Shown: positions 18,518 to 27,751 of the stretch, piece by piece
How positions within the stretch are numbered: position 1 is the stretch's first letter
How the letters are laid out: every line of letters starts with the position of its first letter
Assembly (NCBI GenBank): GCA_036496285.1
Contig: DASXLI010000109.1
Coordinates: 16,986 to 80,985 of the forward strand
Source: DP-19 sp036496285
Lineage (GTDB): Bacteria > Desulfobacterota > Binatia > UTPRO1
Length of the DNA stretch: 64,000 nucleotides
Direction of reading: 5' to 3'
Notes under the pieces: model-generated
Databases searched by the model: none
What the model saw: the letters and a program-made list of their open reading frames with translations, nothing else
What the model was told of the DNA's origin: nothing
Position numbers and translations under genes: made by a program

Positions 18518-18994
18518 TCACGCGGCCCGGACGCGCAGCTCGCGCTCGAGGAAGTCGCGCGCGGCCTCGTCCCACGCATACGCCTTCGTGTCGCGCAGCG
18601 TCTGGTCGTAGACCGAGAGGACGGCGTAGGCGACGCCGGGATAGGCCGGCTCGGCCTCGCCCCCCTCGCCCCAGAGCGCCCGTACCTTGTCGGTCGGCGA
18701 GAAGTACGCGCCGTGGCTCGGGTGGGAGTGGTAGAAGAGGACGATGCGCCAGCCGGCGCGATCGCCGGCGCGGTTCACCTCGAGCAGCTCCCGCGGCTCC
18801 ATCTGGTAGGCGGTGCGCGCGTCGCGTGGGTGGGCAACCGGGTCCGCCGCGTGCAGGCGGTTCTGGATGTTGGTCATCCGCCGCACGACCTGTCCCTCCG
18901 GGCCGGCGAGCAGCGCCCCGCAACACTCCTCCGGGAACGCTTCCTCGGCGTGCTCGCGCATCGCCGCCATCGCTTTCGCGTCGACCTCGATCAT
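18518..18994 (-). CDS. JAMM/Mov34-type metalloprotease (Mec+/QbsD-like)
   Basis: 158 residues. The JAMM zinc site is complete: Glu in PEECCG (Glu22/23), His89 and His91 in HSHP, Ser99 and Asp102 in the H-x7-S-x2-D arrangement. Bacterial stand-alone JAMM proteases of this size cleave after the Gly-Gly of ubiquitin-like sulfur carriers (Mec+ on CysO-cysteine, QbsD on QbsE). No sulfur-carrier gene is adjacent, but the MoaD at 10640-10915 of this window has just such a blocked Gly-Gly end. Neighbours are a hydrolase and ketopantoate reductase. Confidence 0.9.
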   Translation of the reverse strand: MIEVDAKAMAAMREHAEEAFPEECCGALLAGPEGQVVRRMTNIQNRLHAADPVAHPRDARTAYQMEPRELLEVNRAGDRAGWRIVLFYHSHPSHGAYFSPTDKVRALWGEGGEAEPAYPGVAYAVLSVYDQTLRDTKAYAWDEAARDFLERELRVRAA

Positions 18995-19012
18995 TTCAAC
19001 AATGGCTCCGTA

Positions 19013-19987
19013 TCATGAGCGGCCGCGCCCGGATTGCAACCCACCGAGCCGCTCGCGCCAGCGGATGAGCCGGGTGAGCGTCGCGTTCACCGGTGTCGCG
19101 ACGCCGGCCGCACGCCCGAACGCCCAGAGGCAGCCGTTGATGGCGTCGATCTCCGTCGGCCGTCCGCGCTCGAGGTCCTGCAGCATCGACGAGCGATGGT
19201 GCGCCGTCGACGGCACGAGCTGGCCGTAGAACGCCTCGCGGTACGCAGCGGCGTGGGCGATGCGCGGCACGACGTCGCGCGCGCGTGCGACCGCGTAGCC
19301 CTCCTCGATGACGTCGTCCATGATGGCGCGCGCATCGGGATCCTCGGCGAGCGCGCCGTACGGCAGGCCGAGCAGCGCGCCGAGCGGGTTCAGCGCCGCG
19401 TTGTAGAAGACCTTCGCCCAGAGATACGGCTGGACGTCGCGCACCAGCTCGACCGGGATTCCGCTGGCCGCGACATCGTCGACGAAGCGCCGTGCGTGCG
19501 CCTCGGCCGCCGCGTCACCTGGAACGGCCGCCGCCACCGCGACCGGCTCGGCGCACACGGTGACCCGCGCCGTTCCCGGTCGCGGCACCTCGGCCCCGAA
19601 GATGACGCGTGCGCCGACCGCGCGCGCCGGCCCGACCGCGTCGCGCACCTGCTCGACGTTGCCGAGGCCGTTCTGCAGCGAGACGAGCGCCCCCGCCGGC
19701 GCGAGAAGCGGGGCCACCGCGGCGAGCGTCGCAGCGGTATCGAACGACTTGACCGTCAGCAGCACCCGGTCGAAGGGCGGCGCGAGATCCGCCGGCCGCA
19801 TCGCCACGGCCAGGCGGGGGACGCGGCGGGCGCCGAAGAGGCCTTCGATCGCGAGACCGGACGCGGCGATGGCGTCCATGTGCGCGGCCCGGCCGAGCAG
19901 GGTCACGTCGTGGCCGGCGGCCGCGAGGAACCCGCCGAACACGCTTCCGAGCGCCCCCGCCCCGGCGACGAGGATACGGTCCGTCAT
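19013..19987 (-). CDS. panE: 2-dehydropantoate 2-reductase (ketopantoate reductase)
   Basis: 324 residues. The NADPH-binding Rossmann start is ILVAGAGALGSVFGG. Characteristic motifs follow: LLTVKSFDT, SLQNGLGNVE (about residue 105), and the catalytic-Lys segment LWAKVFYNAALNPL (about residue 190). The C-terminal helical domain contains STAHHRSSMLQDLERGRPTEID. It makes pantoate for coenzyme A and carrier-protein arms. The ATG at 19987 directly precedes the fold; an ATG seven codons upstream is less likely. Confidence 0.9.
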   Translation of the reverse strand: MTDRILVAGAGALGSVFGGFLAAAGHDVTLLGRAAHMDAIAASGLAIEGLFGARRVPRLAVAMRPADLAPPFDRVLLTVKSFDTAATLAAVAPLLAPAGALVSLQNGLGNVEQVRDAVGPARAVGARVIFGAEVPRPGTARVTVCAEPVAVAAAVPGDAAAEAHARRFVDDVAASGIPVELVRDVQPYLWAKVFYNAALNPLGALLGLPYGALAEDPDARAIMDDVIEEGYAVARARDVVPRIAHAAAYREAFYGQLVPSTAHHRSSMLQDLERGRPTEIDAINGCLWAFGRAAGVATPVNATLTRLIRWRERLGGLQSGRGRS

Positions 19988-20111
19988 AGATTGCACTCTG
20001 GATTGCACTCTGGGCTGCGCGCCTGGTCAGCGCTCAAGGGCTCTGCTACTATCCCACAGCCCTGCTTTTCGCATCTCAACCCCATACTTTTCCCTCGAGG
20101 ACGGCCCCAGC

Positions 20112-21893
20112 ATGAGCGAGCCCAAACGAGTCCCCGACAGCGACGTTCCGACCACCAACAAAGAGCTGCGCGCCTGGGTCGACGAGGCTGCCCGCCTCAC
20201 CAAGCCCGACCGCATCTACTGGTGTGACGGCTCGGCCGAGGAGAAGGACCGTCTCGTCGCCGAGGCGGTCGAGCGCGGCATCCTCATTCCGCTGAATCCG
20301 GAGAAGCGTCCGGGGTGCTATCTCCACCGCTCGAGCCCGACCGACGTCGCACGCACCGAGCACCTCACCTTCGTGTGCACGCGCGAGAAGGAGGCGGCGG
20401 GGCCGAACAACAACTGGATGAGCCCGAAGGAGGGCTACGCCAAGCTCGGCGCGCTCTTCGACGGCTCCATGAAGGGCCGCACGATGTACGTCGTGCCCTA
20501 CCTCATGGGACCGGTGGGCTCGCCGTTCTCGAAGGTCGGCATCGAGATCACCGATAGCGTCTACGTCGTGATCAACATGCGGATCATGACGCGCATGGGC
20601 AAGGTCGCGCTCGACACGCTCGGCGACTCGCCCGACTTCAACCGCGGCCTGCACTCGACGCTCGATCTCGATCCCGAGAAGCGCTTCATCTGCCACTTCC
20701 CCGAGGACAACACGATCTGGTCGATCGGCAGCGGCTACGGCGGCAACGCGCTCCTCGGCAAGAAGTGCTTCGCGCTCCGCATCGCCTCGTTCCTCGGCAA
20801 GCAGGAAGGCTGGCTTGCCGAGCACATGCTGATCCTCGGCGCCGAGGATCCGCAGGGCCACAAGCACTTCGTGGTCGCCGCGTTCCCGAGCGCGTGCGGC
20901 AAGACGAACTTCGCCATGATGGTGCCGCCCGAGCGCTTCAAGGGGTGGAAGATCACGACCATCGGCGACGACATCGCGTGGCTGCGCGTCGGCGAGGACG
21001 GCCGGCTGTGGGCGGTGAATCCCGAGGCCGGCTACTTCGGCGTCGCGCCCGGCACGAATTTCAGGACCAACCCGAATGCGATGCGGTCGATCGCGCGCGA
21101 CTCGATCTTCACCAACGTCGCCATGACCAAGGACGGCGACGTGTGGTGGGAGGGCATCGACGGCGAGGTCCCCGAGGAGCTGACGGACTGGAAGGGCCGG
21201 CCGTGGAAGAAGGGCTCGGGCGAGCCGGCGGCGCATCCGAACTCGCGCTTCACCGCGCCGATGTCGAACAACCCGATCCTATCGCCGCACGCCAACGACG
21301 CGTCCGGCGTGCCGATCTCGGCCATCATCTTCGGCGGCCGCCGCGCCAGCACCGTCCCCGTCGTCCTCCAGGCGTTCAACTGGAGCCAAGGCGTCTACCT
21401 CGGTGCGACGATGGGCTCCGAGACGACCGCCGCCGCGACCGGCAAGGTCGGCGTCGTGCGCCGCGATCCGATGGCCATGCTGCCCTTCTGCGGCTACGAC
21501 ATGGGCGAGTACTTTGCGCACTGGCTGCGCATGCAGGAACGCCTGAAGAACCCGCCGCCGATGTTCCTCGTCAACTGGTTCCGCAAGGACCAGAACGGCA
21601 AGTTCCTGTGGCCGGGTTTCGGCGAGAACATGCGCGTCCTCCAGTGGGTGCTCGCCCGGGCCGCCGGCGAGGTCGGCGCACGCGAGACGATGGTCGGCAG
21701 CGTGCCGCGCGAGGGCGACCTCGACGTCACGGGGCTCGACATGTCGAAGGAGCAGGTGGCCGCGGCGATGGCCATCGATCGCGACGAGTGGCGGACCGAG
21801 GTGGAGTCGCAAGGCGAGCTCTTCGACAAGCTCGATGCGACGATGCCGGCCACCGTGCGGCTAGAGCGCCAGCTCCTACAATCGAAGCTTTAG
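20112..21893 (+). CDS. pckG: Phosphoenolpyruvate carboxykinase (GTP)
   Basis: 593 residues, typical for the GTP-dependent family. It interconverts oxaloacetate and PEP in gluconeogenesis. The kinase-1a P-loop FPSACGKTNFAMM with the family's reactive cysteine is near residue 265. The metal-binding GDDIAWLR is near residue 300. Substrate motifs RPGCYLHRSSP and FNWSQGVYLGATMGSETTAAATG (quoted in part) are conserved. The ATG at 20112 is reached by a 124-base leader from the divergent panE. No operon partner. Confidence 0.96.
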   Translation: MSEPKRVPDSDVPTTNKELRAWVDEAARLTKPDRIYWCDGSAEEKDRLVAEAVERGILIPLNPEKRPGCYLHRSSPTDVARTEHLTFVCTREKEAAGPNNNWMSPKEGYAKLGALFDGSMKGRTMYVVPYLMGPVGSPFSKVGIEITDSVYVVINMRIMTRMGKVALDTLGDSPDFNRGLHSTLDLDPEKRFICHFPEDNTIWSIGSGYGGNALLGKKCFALRIASFLGKQEGWLAEHMLILGAEDPQGHKHFVVAAFPSACGKTNFAMMVPPERFKGWKITTIGDDIAWLRVGEDGRLWAVNPEAGYFGVAPGTNFRTNPNAMRSIARDSIFTNVAMTKDGDVWWEGIDGEVPEELTDWKGRPWKKGSGEPAAHPNSRFTAPMSNNPILSPHANDASGVPISAIIFGGRRASTVPVVLQAFNWSQGVYLGATMGSETTAAATGKVGVVRRDPMAMLPFCGYDMGEYFAHWLRMQERLKNPPPMFLVNWFRKDQNGKFLWPGFGENMRVLQWVLARAAGEVGARETMVGSVPREGDLDVTGLDMSKEQVAAAMAIDRDEWRTEVESQGELFDKLDATMPATVRLERQLLQSKL

Positions 21894-22076
21894 GCGCCGC
21901 CGGCCGCGTCAGCGACATTTCACGGCGCCTCGCCCGGGGCGCGGCCGGCGTTGACATTTCTTGTCCACGACCGTTACGCCGCGGGCGGCCGGAACCGTGG
22001 TCCTGTGGGGCCCGTACGCCCACTGGCCCCCGGAATTGCCTGGATTTCCTGGAGAATCCACGGGCGACGCGATTGC

Positions 22077-22092
22077 TGGCACCGGCCTTGCT
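22077..22092 (+). promoter_or_regulatory. Sigma-54-type promoter element upstream of prepilin gene
   Basis: TGGCACCGGCCTTGCT matches the -24/-12 consensus: GG and GC are separated by exactly 10 bases, with TGGCAC and TTGCT intact. Type IV pilin genes are often sigma-54 dependent. Caveat: the predicted transcript start falls only a few bases before the ATG at 22106, so the mRNA would be nearly leaderless. A sigma-70-like TTGACA at 21951-21956 lacks a good -10. Confidence 0.45.
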
Positions 22093-22105
22093 CTGGCAGA
22101 GCCCC

Positions 22106-22483
22106 ATGGCAGCACGACATCAAGCCGGCTTCACCCTGATCGAGCTTCTGGTCGTGACCTCGATCATCGGCATCCTCGCGAGCATCGCCATCCCCCAGTT
22201 CGCCGCGTACCGGGCCCGCGGATACGACGCCCAGGTGGAGTCGGCCGTACGCCACGTCGCCACGGGGGAAGAGGCGTACTACGCCGGCCACTCGACCTAT
22301 ACCGGCAGCGTCAACAATCTGGACGGCATGGTCCTCGGCGACGTCACCGTCACGGTGTCGGCCGGCAACAGCGGTGACCTGGCGTCGTCCTTCAAGGTCC
22401 ACGGCAGCCATCCGCAGGCGTCGCACGACTACGACTGGGTCAGCGACCCGGCGCCCGGCGATCCGAACTTCTCCTCTCCGTAG
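22106..22483 (+). CDS. Type IV pilin-like protein (prepilin)
   Basis: 125 residues. The 8-residue leader MAARHQAG is followed by the prepilin peptidase site G/FTLIE. Glu5 of the mature protein and a hydrophobic helix with Pro follow (FTLIELLVVTSIIGILASIA). The C-terminal head is short and lacks the usual disulfide cysteines of the D-region. No other pilus gene is adjacent, so assembly machinery must lie elsewhere. It could be a major pilin or a pseudopilin. The upstream 212 bases hold a sigma-54-like element and no gene. Confidence 0.88.
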   Translation: MAARHQAGFTLIELLVVTSIIGILASIAIPQFAAYRARGYDAQVESAVRHVATGEEAYYAGHSTYTGSVNNLDGMVLGDVTVTVSAGNSGDLASSFKVHGSHPQASHDYDWVSDPAPGDPNFSSP

Positions 22484-22599
22484 CCCCCCGCCCGCACCAA
22501 CCGCCGCTCGCCGGACCCACCCCCGGTGAGCGGCACCTTCCCTTCATACCGCTCCGCCGCCCCGTGCATCGGCGGCCGTTCCGCATGTAGAGTCGGGCC

Positions 22600-23763
22600 A
22601 TGAGCGCCGACGCCATCGTCTCGACCGAGCGGATGACGAAGCTCTTCCTCGAGCTCGTTCGCATCGACAGCCACTCGCGCAAGGAGCGCGACGTCGCGCA
22701 CCGCCTCGAGCGCGAGCTCCAGGCGCTCGGCGCCGAGATCTGGTTCGACGACGCCGGCGAGCGCGTCGGCGGCAACGTCGGCAACCTCCTCGCGCGCGTG
22801 AAGGGCACCGTCGACGCCGAGCCGCTCCTCCTCTCGGCGCACATGGATACGGTCGTGCCCGGCGAGGGCGTGAAGCCGATCGTCGAGGGCGACGTCATCC
22901 GCAGCGACGGCACGACCGTCCTCGGCGGCGACGACAAGTCGGGGCTCACGATCGTCTGCGAGGTGCTGCGCGTGCTCGCCGAGCGCACGATCCCGCACGG
23001 CGACGTCGAGGTCGCGTTCACGATCTGCGAGGAGGTCGGCCTCCTCGGCGCGAAGCATCTCGACGTCTCGCGGTTGCGGGCGCGCTCGGGCCTGGTGCTC
23101 GACAGCGACGCGCCCGGCTACCTCTTCACGCGCGCGCCCGCGGCGAACCACCTCGAGTTCGTGGTGCATGGCCTCGAGGCGCACGCCGGCATGGCGCCCG
23201 AGGAAGGCATCAGCGCGATCCAGGTGGCGGCCGAGGGCGTGGCCGCGATGCGCCTCGGGCGCATCGACGACGAGACGACCGCCAACATCGGCACCATCCA
23301 CGGCGGCGCGGCGACCAACATCATTCCGAACACGGTGAAGCTGCACGGCGAGGCGCGCAGCCACGACACCGCGAAGCTCGACGCGCAGTGCGCCCACATG
23401 CAGCGTTGCCTGGAGGAGGCGGCCGCGCGCCACCAGGTGACGCGCGAGGGCGAGATCGTACGCGCGTCGGTCGAGTCGAAGGTGTTCCGCAGCTACGACG
23501 CGATGGCGGTGACCGACGACTCGCCGATCGTGCAGCTCGTGCTGCGCGCGGCCAAGGCCATCGGCGCCCCGGTGACGAGCGCGGCGATGGGCGGCGGCTG
23601 CGACGCCAACGTGTTGAACCGGCGCGGCTTCGAGGTCGCCAACCTCGGCACCGGCATGCAGCGCATCCACACCGTGCACGAGTGGCTACGCGTGAGCGAC
23701 ATGGCGCGCACGGCCGCGGTGATCACCGAGATGATCCGGCTGCGCGGCAGCGGCGCGGTCTGA
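22600..23763 (+). CDS. M20 family metallopeptidase (peptidase T-like)
   Basis: 387 residues. The two-zinc site of the M20 clan is visible: His in SAHMDTV, bridging Asp in LGGDDKSG, catalytic and ligand Glu pair in CEEVG, Asp in LDSDAPG, and the final His in TVHEW near the C-terminus. The central lid/dimerisation domain lies about residues 180-300. PepT-like enzymes release N-terminal residues from small peptides in the cytoplasm. Given the peptide importer at 1-7 kb, peptide use as nutrient is plausible but not shown. Confidence 0.9.
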   Translation: MSADAIVSTERMTKLFLELVRIDSHSRKERDVAHRLERELQALGAEIWFDDAGERVGGNVGNLLARVKGTVDAEPLLLSAHMDTVVPGEGVKPIVEGDVIRSDGTTVLGGDDKSGLTIVCEVLRVLAERTIPHGDVEVAFTICEEVGLLGAKHLDVSRLRARSGLVLDSDAPGYLFTRAPAANHLEFVVHGLEAHAGMAPEEGISAIQVAAEGVAAMRLGRIDDETTANIGTIHGGAATNIIPNTVKLHGEARSHDTAKLDAQCAHMQRCLEEAAARHQVTREGEIVRASVESKVFRSYDAMAVTDDSPIVQLVLRAAKAIGAPVTSAAMGGGCDANVLNRRGFEVANLGTGMQRIHTVHEWLRVSDMARTAAVITEMIRLRGSGAV

Positions 23764-23793
23764 GCCGGCCCGCGCGCCGGAGCATGCGCCGGC

Positions 23794-24750
23794 TCAGCCG
23801 CGGCGAAAACGCGGCAGGCGCGCGCCGCTCGCGAGGAAGACGCCGCCGCCGAGCAGGCTGCTCGTGACGATCACGAGGAACCAGAGCACGCCGTAGGCCA
23901 CCGCGCTCGCCTGCGCGATGCCGATGCGCTGCAGGAACCAGAGGTACCCGCCTTCGCGCAGCCCGATGCCGGACAGCGTGATCGGGATCGAGCTGAGCGC
24001 GCTCACCAGTGGGTGGAACACGCAGATGTAGCTGAACGGCACCTCGAGCCGCAGCGCGTGCGCCACCACGAGCTGCGTCGCGATCTGCACGAAGTGGAAC
24101 GCGAGCGACACGAGCGACGCGCCAACCAGCATGCGGTGATCGCGCCAGAAGGGTCCGAGGTCGCGCAAGATGAACGTCCGGACCCGGTGACCGGCGGGCA
24201 GGACGAGCCGCGCCAGCATGGGCGCGATCCACCACGCGAGGAAGATGCCGCTGCCGAACGCGACCGTCGCGACGAAGAGCGGCCGCGGCAGATCGTACTC
24301 GGGGAAGAGCAGGAACGAGACGGCACCGATCGCCACCAGCACGACGAGGCCGTTCAAGCGGTCGAAGAGCACGGAGTTGAACGCGCGCGCCCGCCCGCCG
24401 CCGTGCTCCGCCAGATAGAGGCTGCGCACGACGTCGCCGCCGAGCGTGCTCGGTCCGAAGAACATGAAGAACATCCCGATGAAGTAGTACCGGACGTACG
24501 ACGCGAAGCTCTCGACCAGGCCGACCGAGACGCCGATGAGGCGCCAGCGGTACGCGCTCATCACCTGCCCGACGACGTAGAGGGCGACGGCGGCAGCCAC
24601 GTAGCCCGGCCGTGCCGACGCGATCACGTGTGCGCTGTCGCGCAGGTTGACGGTGCGCGCGATGAGCGCCACGGCGAGTCCGCTCACTCCGAGCTGCAGC
24701 AGCTTCTGCCATGCGCCGCTGCTCGAAGCCGCATCCTCGCGTCCTCCCAT
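23794..24750 (-). CDS. Lysylphosphatidylglycerol synthetase TM-domain (UPF0104-like) membrane protein
   Basis: 318 residues with about eight membrane segments. Typical features are a short N-terminus, YRWRLIGVSVGL, the re-entrant motif FFGPSTLGGDVVRSLYL, a LFDRLNGLV loop, and the C-terminal SSIPITLSGIGLREGGYLW block. This flippase-like domain occurs alone in many bacteria and is linked to lipid translocation. The catalytic LPG synthase domain is absent. The ATG at 24750 removes a basic 52-residue upstream stretch that looks non-coding. A related protein is encoded at 52880-54046. Confidence 0.85.
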   Translation of the reverse strand: MGGREDAASSSGAWQKLLQLGVSGLAVALIARTVNLRDSAHVIASARPGYVAAAVALYVVGQVMSAYRWRLIGVSVGLVESFASYVRYYFIGMFFMFFGPSTLGGDVVRSLYLAEHGGGRARAFNSVLFDRLNGLVVLVAIGAVSFLLFPEYDLPRPLFVATVAFGSGIFLAWWIAPMLARLVLPAGHRVRTFILRDLGPFWRDHRMLVGASLVSLAFHFVQIATQLVVAHALRLEVPFSYICVFHPLVSALSSIPITLSGIGLREGGYLWFLQRIGIAQASAVAYGVLWFLVIVTSSLLGGGVFLASGARLPRFRRG

Positions 24751-25024
24751 CGTCCGCCGACACTCGTGCGGCGAGGAAGAAATTGCAAGCGGAAACGCAG
24801 TCCGCAGAGCGGATCGGCGTCGGGAATGCGCCGCTCCGCCGTCTCCGCGCCGCCGCACTCTCCCTAAGGGCGCGTTCGCGCGAGCGAGGCCGACGGCACG
24901 CGCCATGCAGTGGCCTAGCGCGCGCTCCGCCGCAACACCCGCTGGACGCCGACCAGCGCCTCACCAGACGCAACGCACCCGCTGACCCGCAGGCCGCGCG
25001 CAATTCGCCCGTTCCGGAGGAACC

Positions 25025-27730
25025 ATGGCTCGCGGATCACGATCACGCTCGCTGATGCTCGTCGCGCTGCTGGTGGCGACGCTCGCCGCCACGCACGCGC
25101 ACGCGTCGACGGCATACTTTGGCCTGCCCGACGGCAGCGGTCCCGCCTACGCGCGCAGCGGATCGTCGGGCGCGTGGCTGCGCCGGCCGACCGCCGATCT
25201 GCCCGACGTCGGCGGCTCGTCGTATCCGGCGCTCGCCGATCTCGACGGTGACGGCGATCGCGATGCGCTGATTGGCGAGAGCACCGGCCACGTCCTCGCG
25301 TACCAGAACATGGGCACCGACGCTGCGCCGATCTGGGTGCGGCAGCCGGCGTGGGATCCGCCGATCACCTTCGACCATTACGCCGCGCCCGCGCTGGCGA
25401 AGGGCGTCGATCTCATGGTCGGCAGCTCCGACGGCAGCGTACGCGTGTTCGAGAACGTCGGCGGCGCATCGGCGCCGTCGTGGCGCGAGCATCCAGAGGC
25501 GGCCATCAAGGGGTTCGGCGGCAATCCCCGCCCGGCGCTCGCCGACGTCGACGGTGACGGCCGGGTGGACCTGCTCGTGGGCGTGAACGGCGCCGTGCAG
25601 GCATTCCTCGGCACCGGCACGCGCGCCTTCACGCGCCAGCCCGCGTGGGACGCGCCGACCACCGGCCAACGCGTCACGCCCGCGCTCTTCGACGTCGACG
25701 GCGATCGCAAGCTCGACCTGGTCGTGATCGACGGCAACGCGGTGAGCTGGCTCTACCGCAACGCCGGCACCGGATGGACGGCGGTGACCGGACCGCCGCT
25801 CCCCGATCCCGGCGCCGGCCCCGCGAACGCGGTCGTGCTCTCCTCGACGATCGGCAGCGCCGACACCAAGCCGACCGCGGCCGCCGGAGGCGCGACCCCC
25901 GTCGCGGGCGGCCCAACCCCCTCCGCAGGCGCGCCGGCGGCGACGCCGACCGTCGTGCCGACCCCGGGCAACCAGCCGCCGCTCGCGGCGCTCGGCGCGT
26001 CGCCGCGCGCCGGGGCGCCGCCGCTCACGGTGTCGTTCGACGCGAGCGCGTCACGCGATCCCGAGGGTGCGGCGCTCGCCTACACCTGGGACTTCGGCGA
26101 CGGCACGACACCCGTCGGCCAGCCGCCCGCCGATCCGGGCGCCGCGATCAGCGACGCCGACACCGACTTCAACGCCGCCCGCAACACGCGCGACGACGGC
26201 GACTTCGTGAGCGCCGTCGCGCAGTATCTTGCCGTCGTCGACGCGTTGATCCCGCTCACCAACGTCACGATCGACGGGCCGATCAAGCAGCAGGGGACGA
26301 AACAGATCTCCCGGGTCGCACGCTGGTACCTGCAGAAGATCGGCCACGACCTGGGCGGCGTCTACCTGTACCACAGCGTCGGCCTGTCCACGTGTGAGCG
26401 CTACGCGACGTCGCTGCAGTACTCGCGCGAGTCGGCGGCGCAGGCGAAGGCCGGCGGCTTCCCGAAGCTGCCGTCCCGGAACGGCACGGACGAGAACATC
26501 ACGAGCGCGACGACCGATCTCCAGGCGGCGGGCTGCGCCGTCCCCGGGCCGGCGCCGATGTTTCCCCTGCCTGTGCCGTTACCGGGCGCGCGGCTCGCGC
26601 ACGTCTACGGCGCTGCCGGCACGTACGTCGCGAAGGTGCGCGTGAGCGACGGTCTCCTGCAGGCGAGCGCCACCGTGAGCATCGTCGTGGGCAACGGAGC
26701 GACGCCCGCGCCGCCGGTTCCGACCGTCGCCCCCTCGCCGATACCGCCCGGAAGCGGCGACGCCGACAGCGACCCGCTCGAGGGCTTCGGCGCCACCACG
26801 CCGGGCGGCGCCGGCGGCCGCGTCGTCCACGTCACCGCGGCGACCGACGCCGCCGTACGCGCGGCCTTCAAGTCGGCGAGCAGCGGCGGCGCGATCGTGA
26901 CGTTCGACGTGACGGGTCCGATCGTGATCACGAGTCCCTTGCCGCCCCTCAGCGGCGCGTTCATCACCGTCGACGGTCGGGGCGCGACCCTGATCGGCAG
27001 CGGCATCCCGCAAGCCGCGCCGGTGCTCGAGGTCCTCGGCCACGACGTGATCGTGAAGAACCTGCGCATCCGGAACGGCGGCGACAACTTCCGCGCCCAG
27101 GGCACCGGCGCCTACAACGTCGTCTTCAGCCACGTCTCCTCGACCGGCTCCGCCGACGACGGCATCTCGATCGGCTACGGCGCCCACGACGTCACCGTGC
27201 AGTGGAGCTTCCTCGCCGGCGACACCCGCTCGCTCTTCTTGAAGTACAATTCGACGACACGCCTCTCCATCCACCACACCTGGGTGATGAAGCAGTGGAT
27301 TCGCGGCCCGCTCGTGTCGAGCAGCATCATGGCCGACATCCGCAACATCATCGTCGAGGATTGGGCGATGTGGGGCGTGCGCTTCGAGGCCGACTCGAGC
27401 GGCAATCTCGTCAACTCGCTCTTCTCGCTCGGCAGCTACGCCCGCTCGATCGGCGGCAAGCCGGCGAGCGCGCTCCGCCTCATCCAGACCGGGCCGGTCT
27501 TCACCGCCGGCAACGTCTACGACGGCCTGGCGCAGCACACGGTGGACGGCACGGCGCCGGCGCCCCTTGACGCGCCGCCGGTCACGACGCTCTCCGTGGA
27601 GGACATGGAACCGCTCGTCCGCGCCCGCGCGGGCACGCTGCCGCGCGACGCGGTCGATCAGACGTACATCCAGACGTCGACCGGCTGGCATACGGGCAAG
27701 GAGAGCCCGCTGCGGCTCACCGGGCCATGA
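25025..27730 (+). CDS. Secreted FG-GAP/PKD/pectate-lyase-like multidomain protein
   Basis: 901 residues with a Sec signal peptide (about 1-28). Residues about 30-270 contain FG-GAP/VCBS repeats with DLDGDGD, DVDGDGR and DVDGDRK calcium loops. A Pro/Thr/Ala linker follows (about 280-325). A PKD domain starts (NQPPLAALGASP, then TWDFGDG), is interrupted by about 170 residues with Cys, then resumes at AHVYGAAGTYVAKVRVSD. A second Pro linker leads to a parallel beta-helix (about 590-880) resembling polysaccharide lyase family 1: VDGRGATLIG, VIVKNLRIRNG, DDGISIGYGAHDVTVQWSF. The canonical catalytic Arg/Lys set is not certain. Probably a cell-surface or secreted polysaccharide-binding or cleaving protein. 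Confidence 0.8.
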   Translation: MARGSRSRSLMLVALLVATLAATHAHASTAYFGLPDGSGPAYARSGSSGAWLRRPTADLPDVGGSSYPALADLDGDGDRDALIGESTGHVLAYQNMGTDAAPIWVRQPAWDPPITFDHYAAPALAKGVDLMVGSSDGSVRVFENVGGASAPSWREHPEAAIKGFGGNPRPALADVDGDGRVDLLVGVNGAVQAFLGTGTRAFTRQPAWDAPTTGQRVTPALFDVDGDRKLDLVVIDGNAVSWLYRNAGTGWTAVTGPPLPDPGAGPANAVVLSSTIGSADTKPTAAAGGATPVAGGPTPSAGAPAATPTVVPTPGNQPPLAALGASPRAGAPPLTVSFDASASRDPEGAALAYTWDFGDGTTPVGQPPADPGAAISDADTDFNAARNTRDDGDFVSAVAQYLAVVDALIPLTNVTIDGPIKQQGTKQISRVARWYLQKIGHDLGGVYLYHSVGLSTCERYATSLQYSRESAAQAKAGGFPKLPSRNGTDENITSATTDLQAAGCAVPGPAPMFPLPVPLPGARLAHVYGAAGTYVAKVRVSDGLLQASATVSIVVGNGATPAPPVPTVAPSPIPPGSGDADSDPLEGFGATTPGGAGGRVVHVTAATDAAVRAAFKSASSGGAIVTFDVTGPIVITSPLPPLSGAFITVDGRGATLIGSGIPQAAPVLEVLGHDVIVKNLRIRNGGDNFRAQGTGAYNVVFSHVSSTGSADDGISIGYGAHDVTVQWSFLAGDTRSLFLKYNSTTRLSIHHTWVMKQWIRGPLVSSSIMADIRNIIVEDWAMWGVRFEADSSGNLVNSLFSLGSYARSIGGKPASALRLIQTGPVFTAGNVYDGLAQHTVDGTAPAPLDAPPVTTLSVEDMEPLVRARAGTLPRDAVDQTYIQTSTGWHTGKESPLRLTGP

Positions 27731-27751
27731 GGCCGGGCGCGCTCAGTCCGG

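Noticed and set aside
21951..21979. Sigma-70 promoter with TTGACA
   Set aside because: The -35 is perfect but the -10 at 17-base spacing is TTACGC, too poor to call.
22024..22040. Second sigma-54-like site (TGGCCCCCGGAATTGC)
   Set aside because: Spacing between GG and GC is 11, not 10, and the -24 box is degenerate.
24751..25024. Possible gene in the 274-base gap between two divergent genes
   Set aside because: Open frames here are Arg/Ala-rich and have no plausible start signal; treated as intergenic with promoters for both sides, none recognisable.
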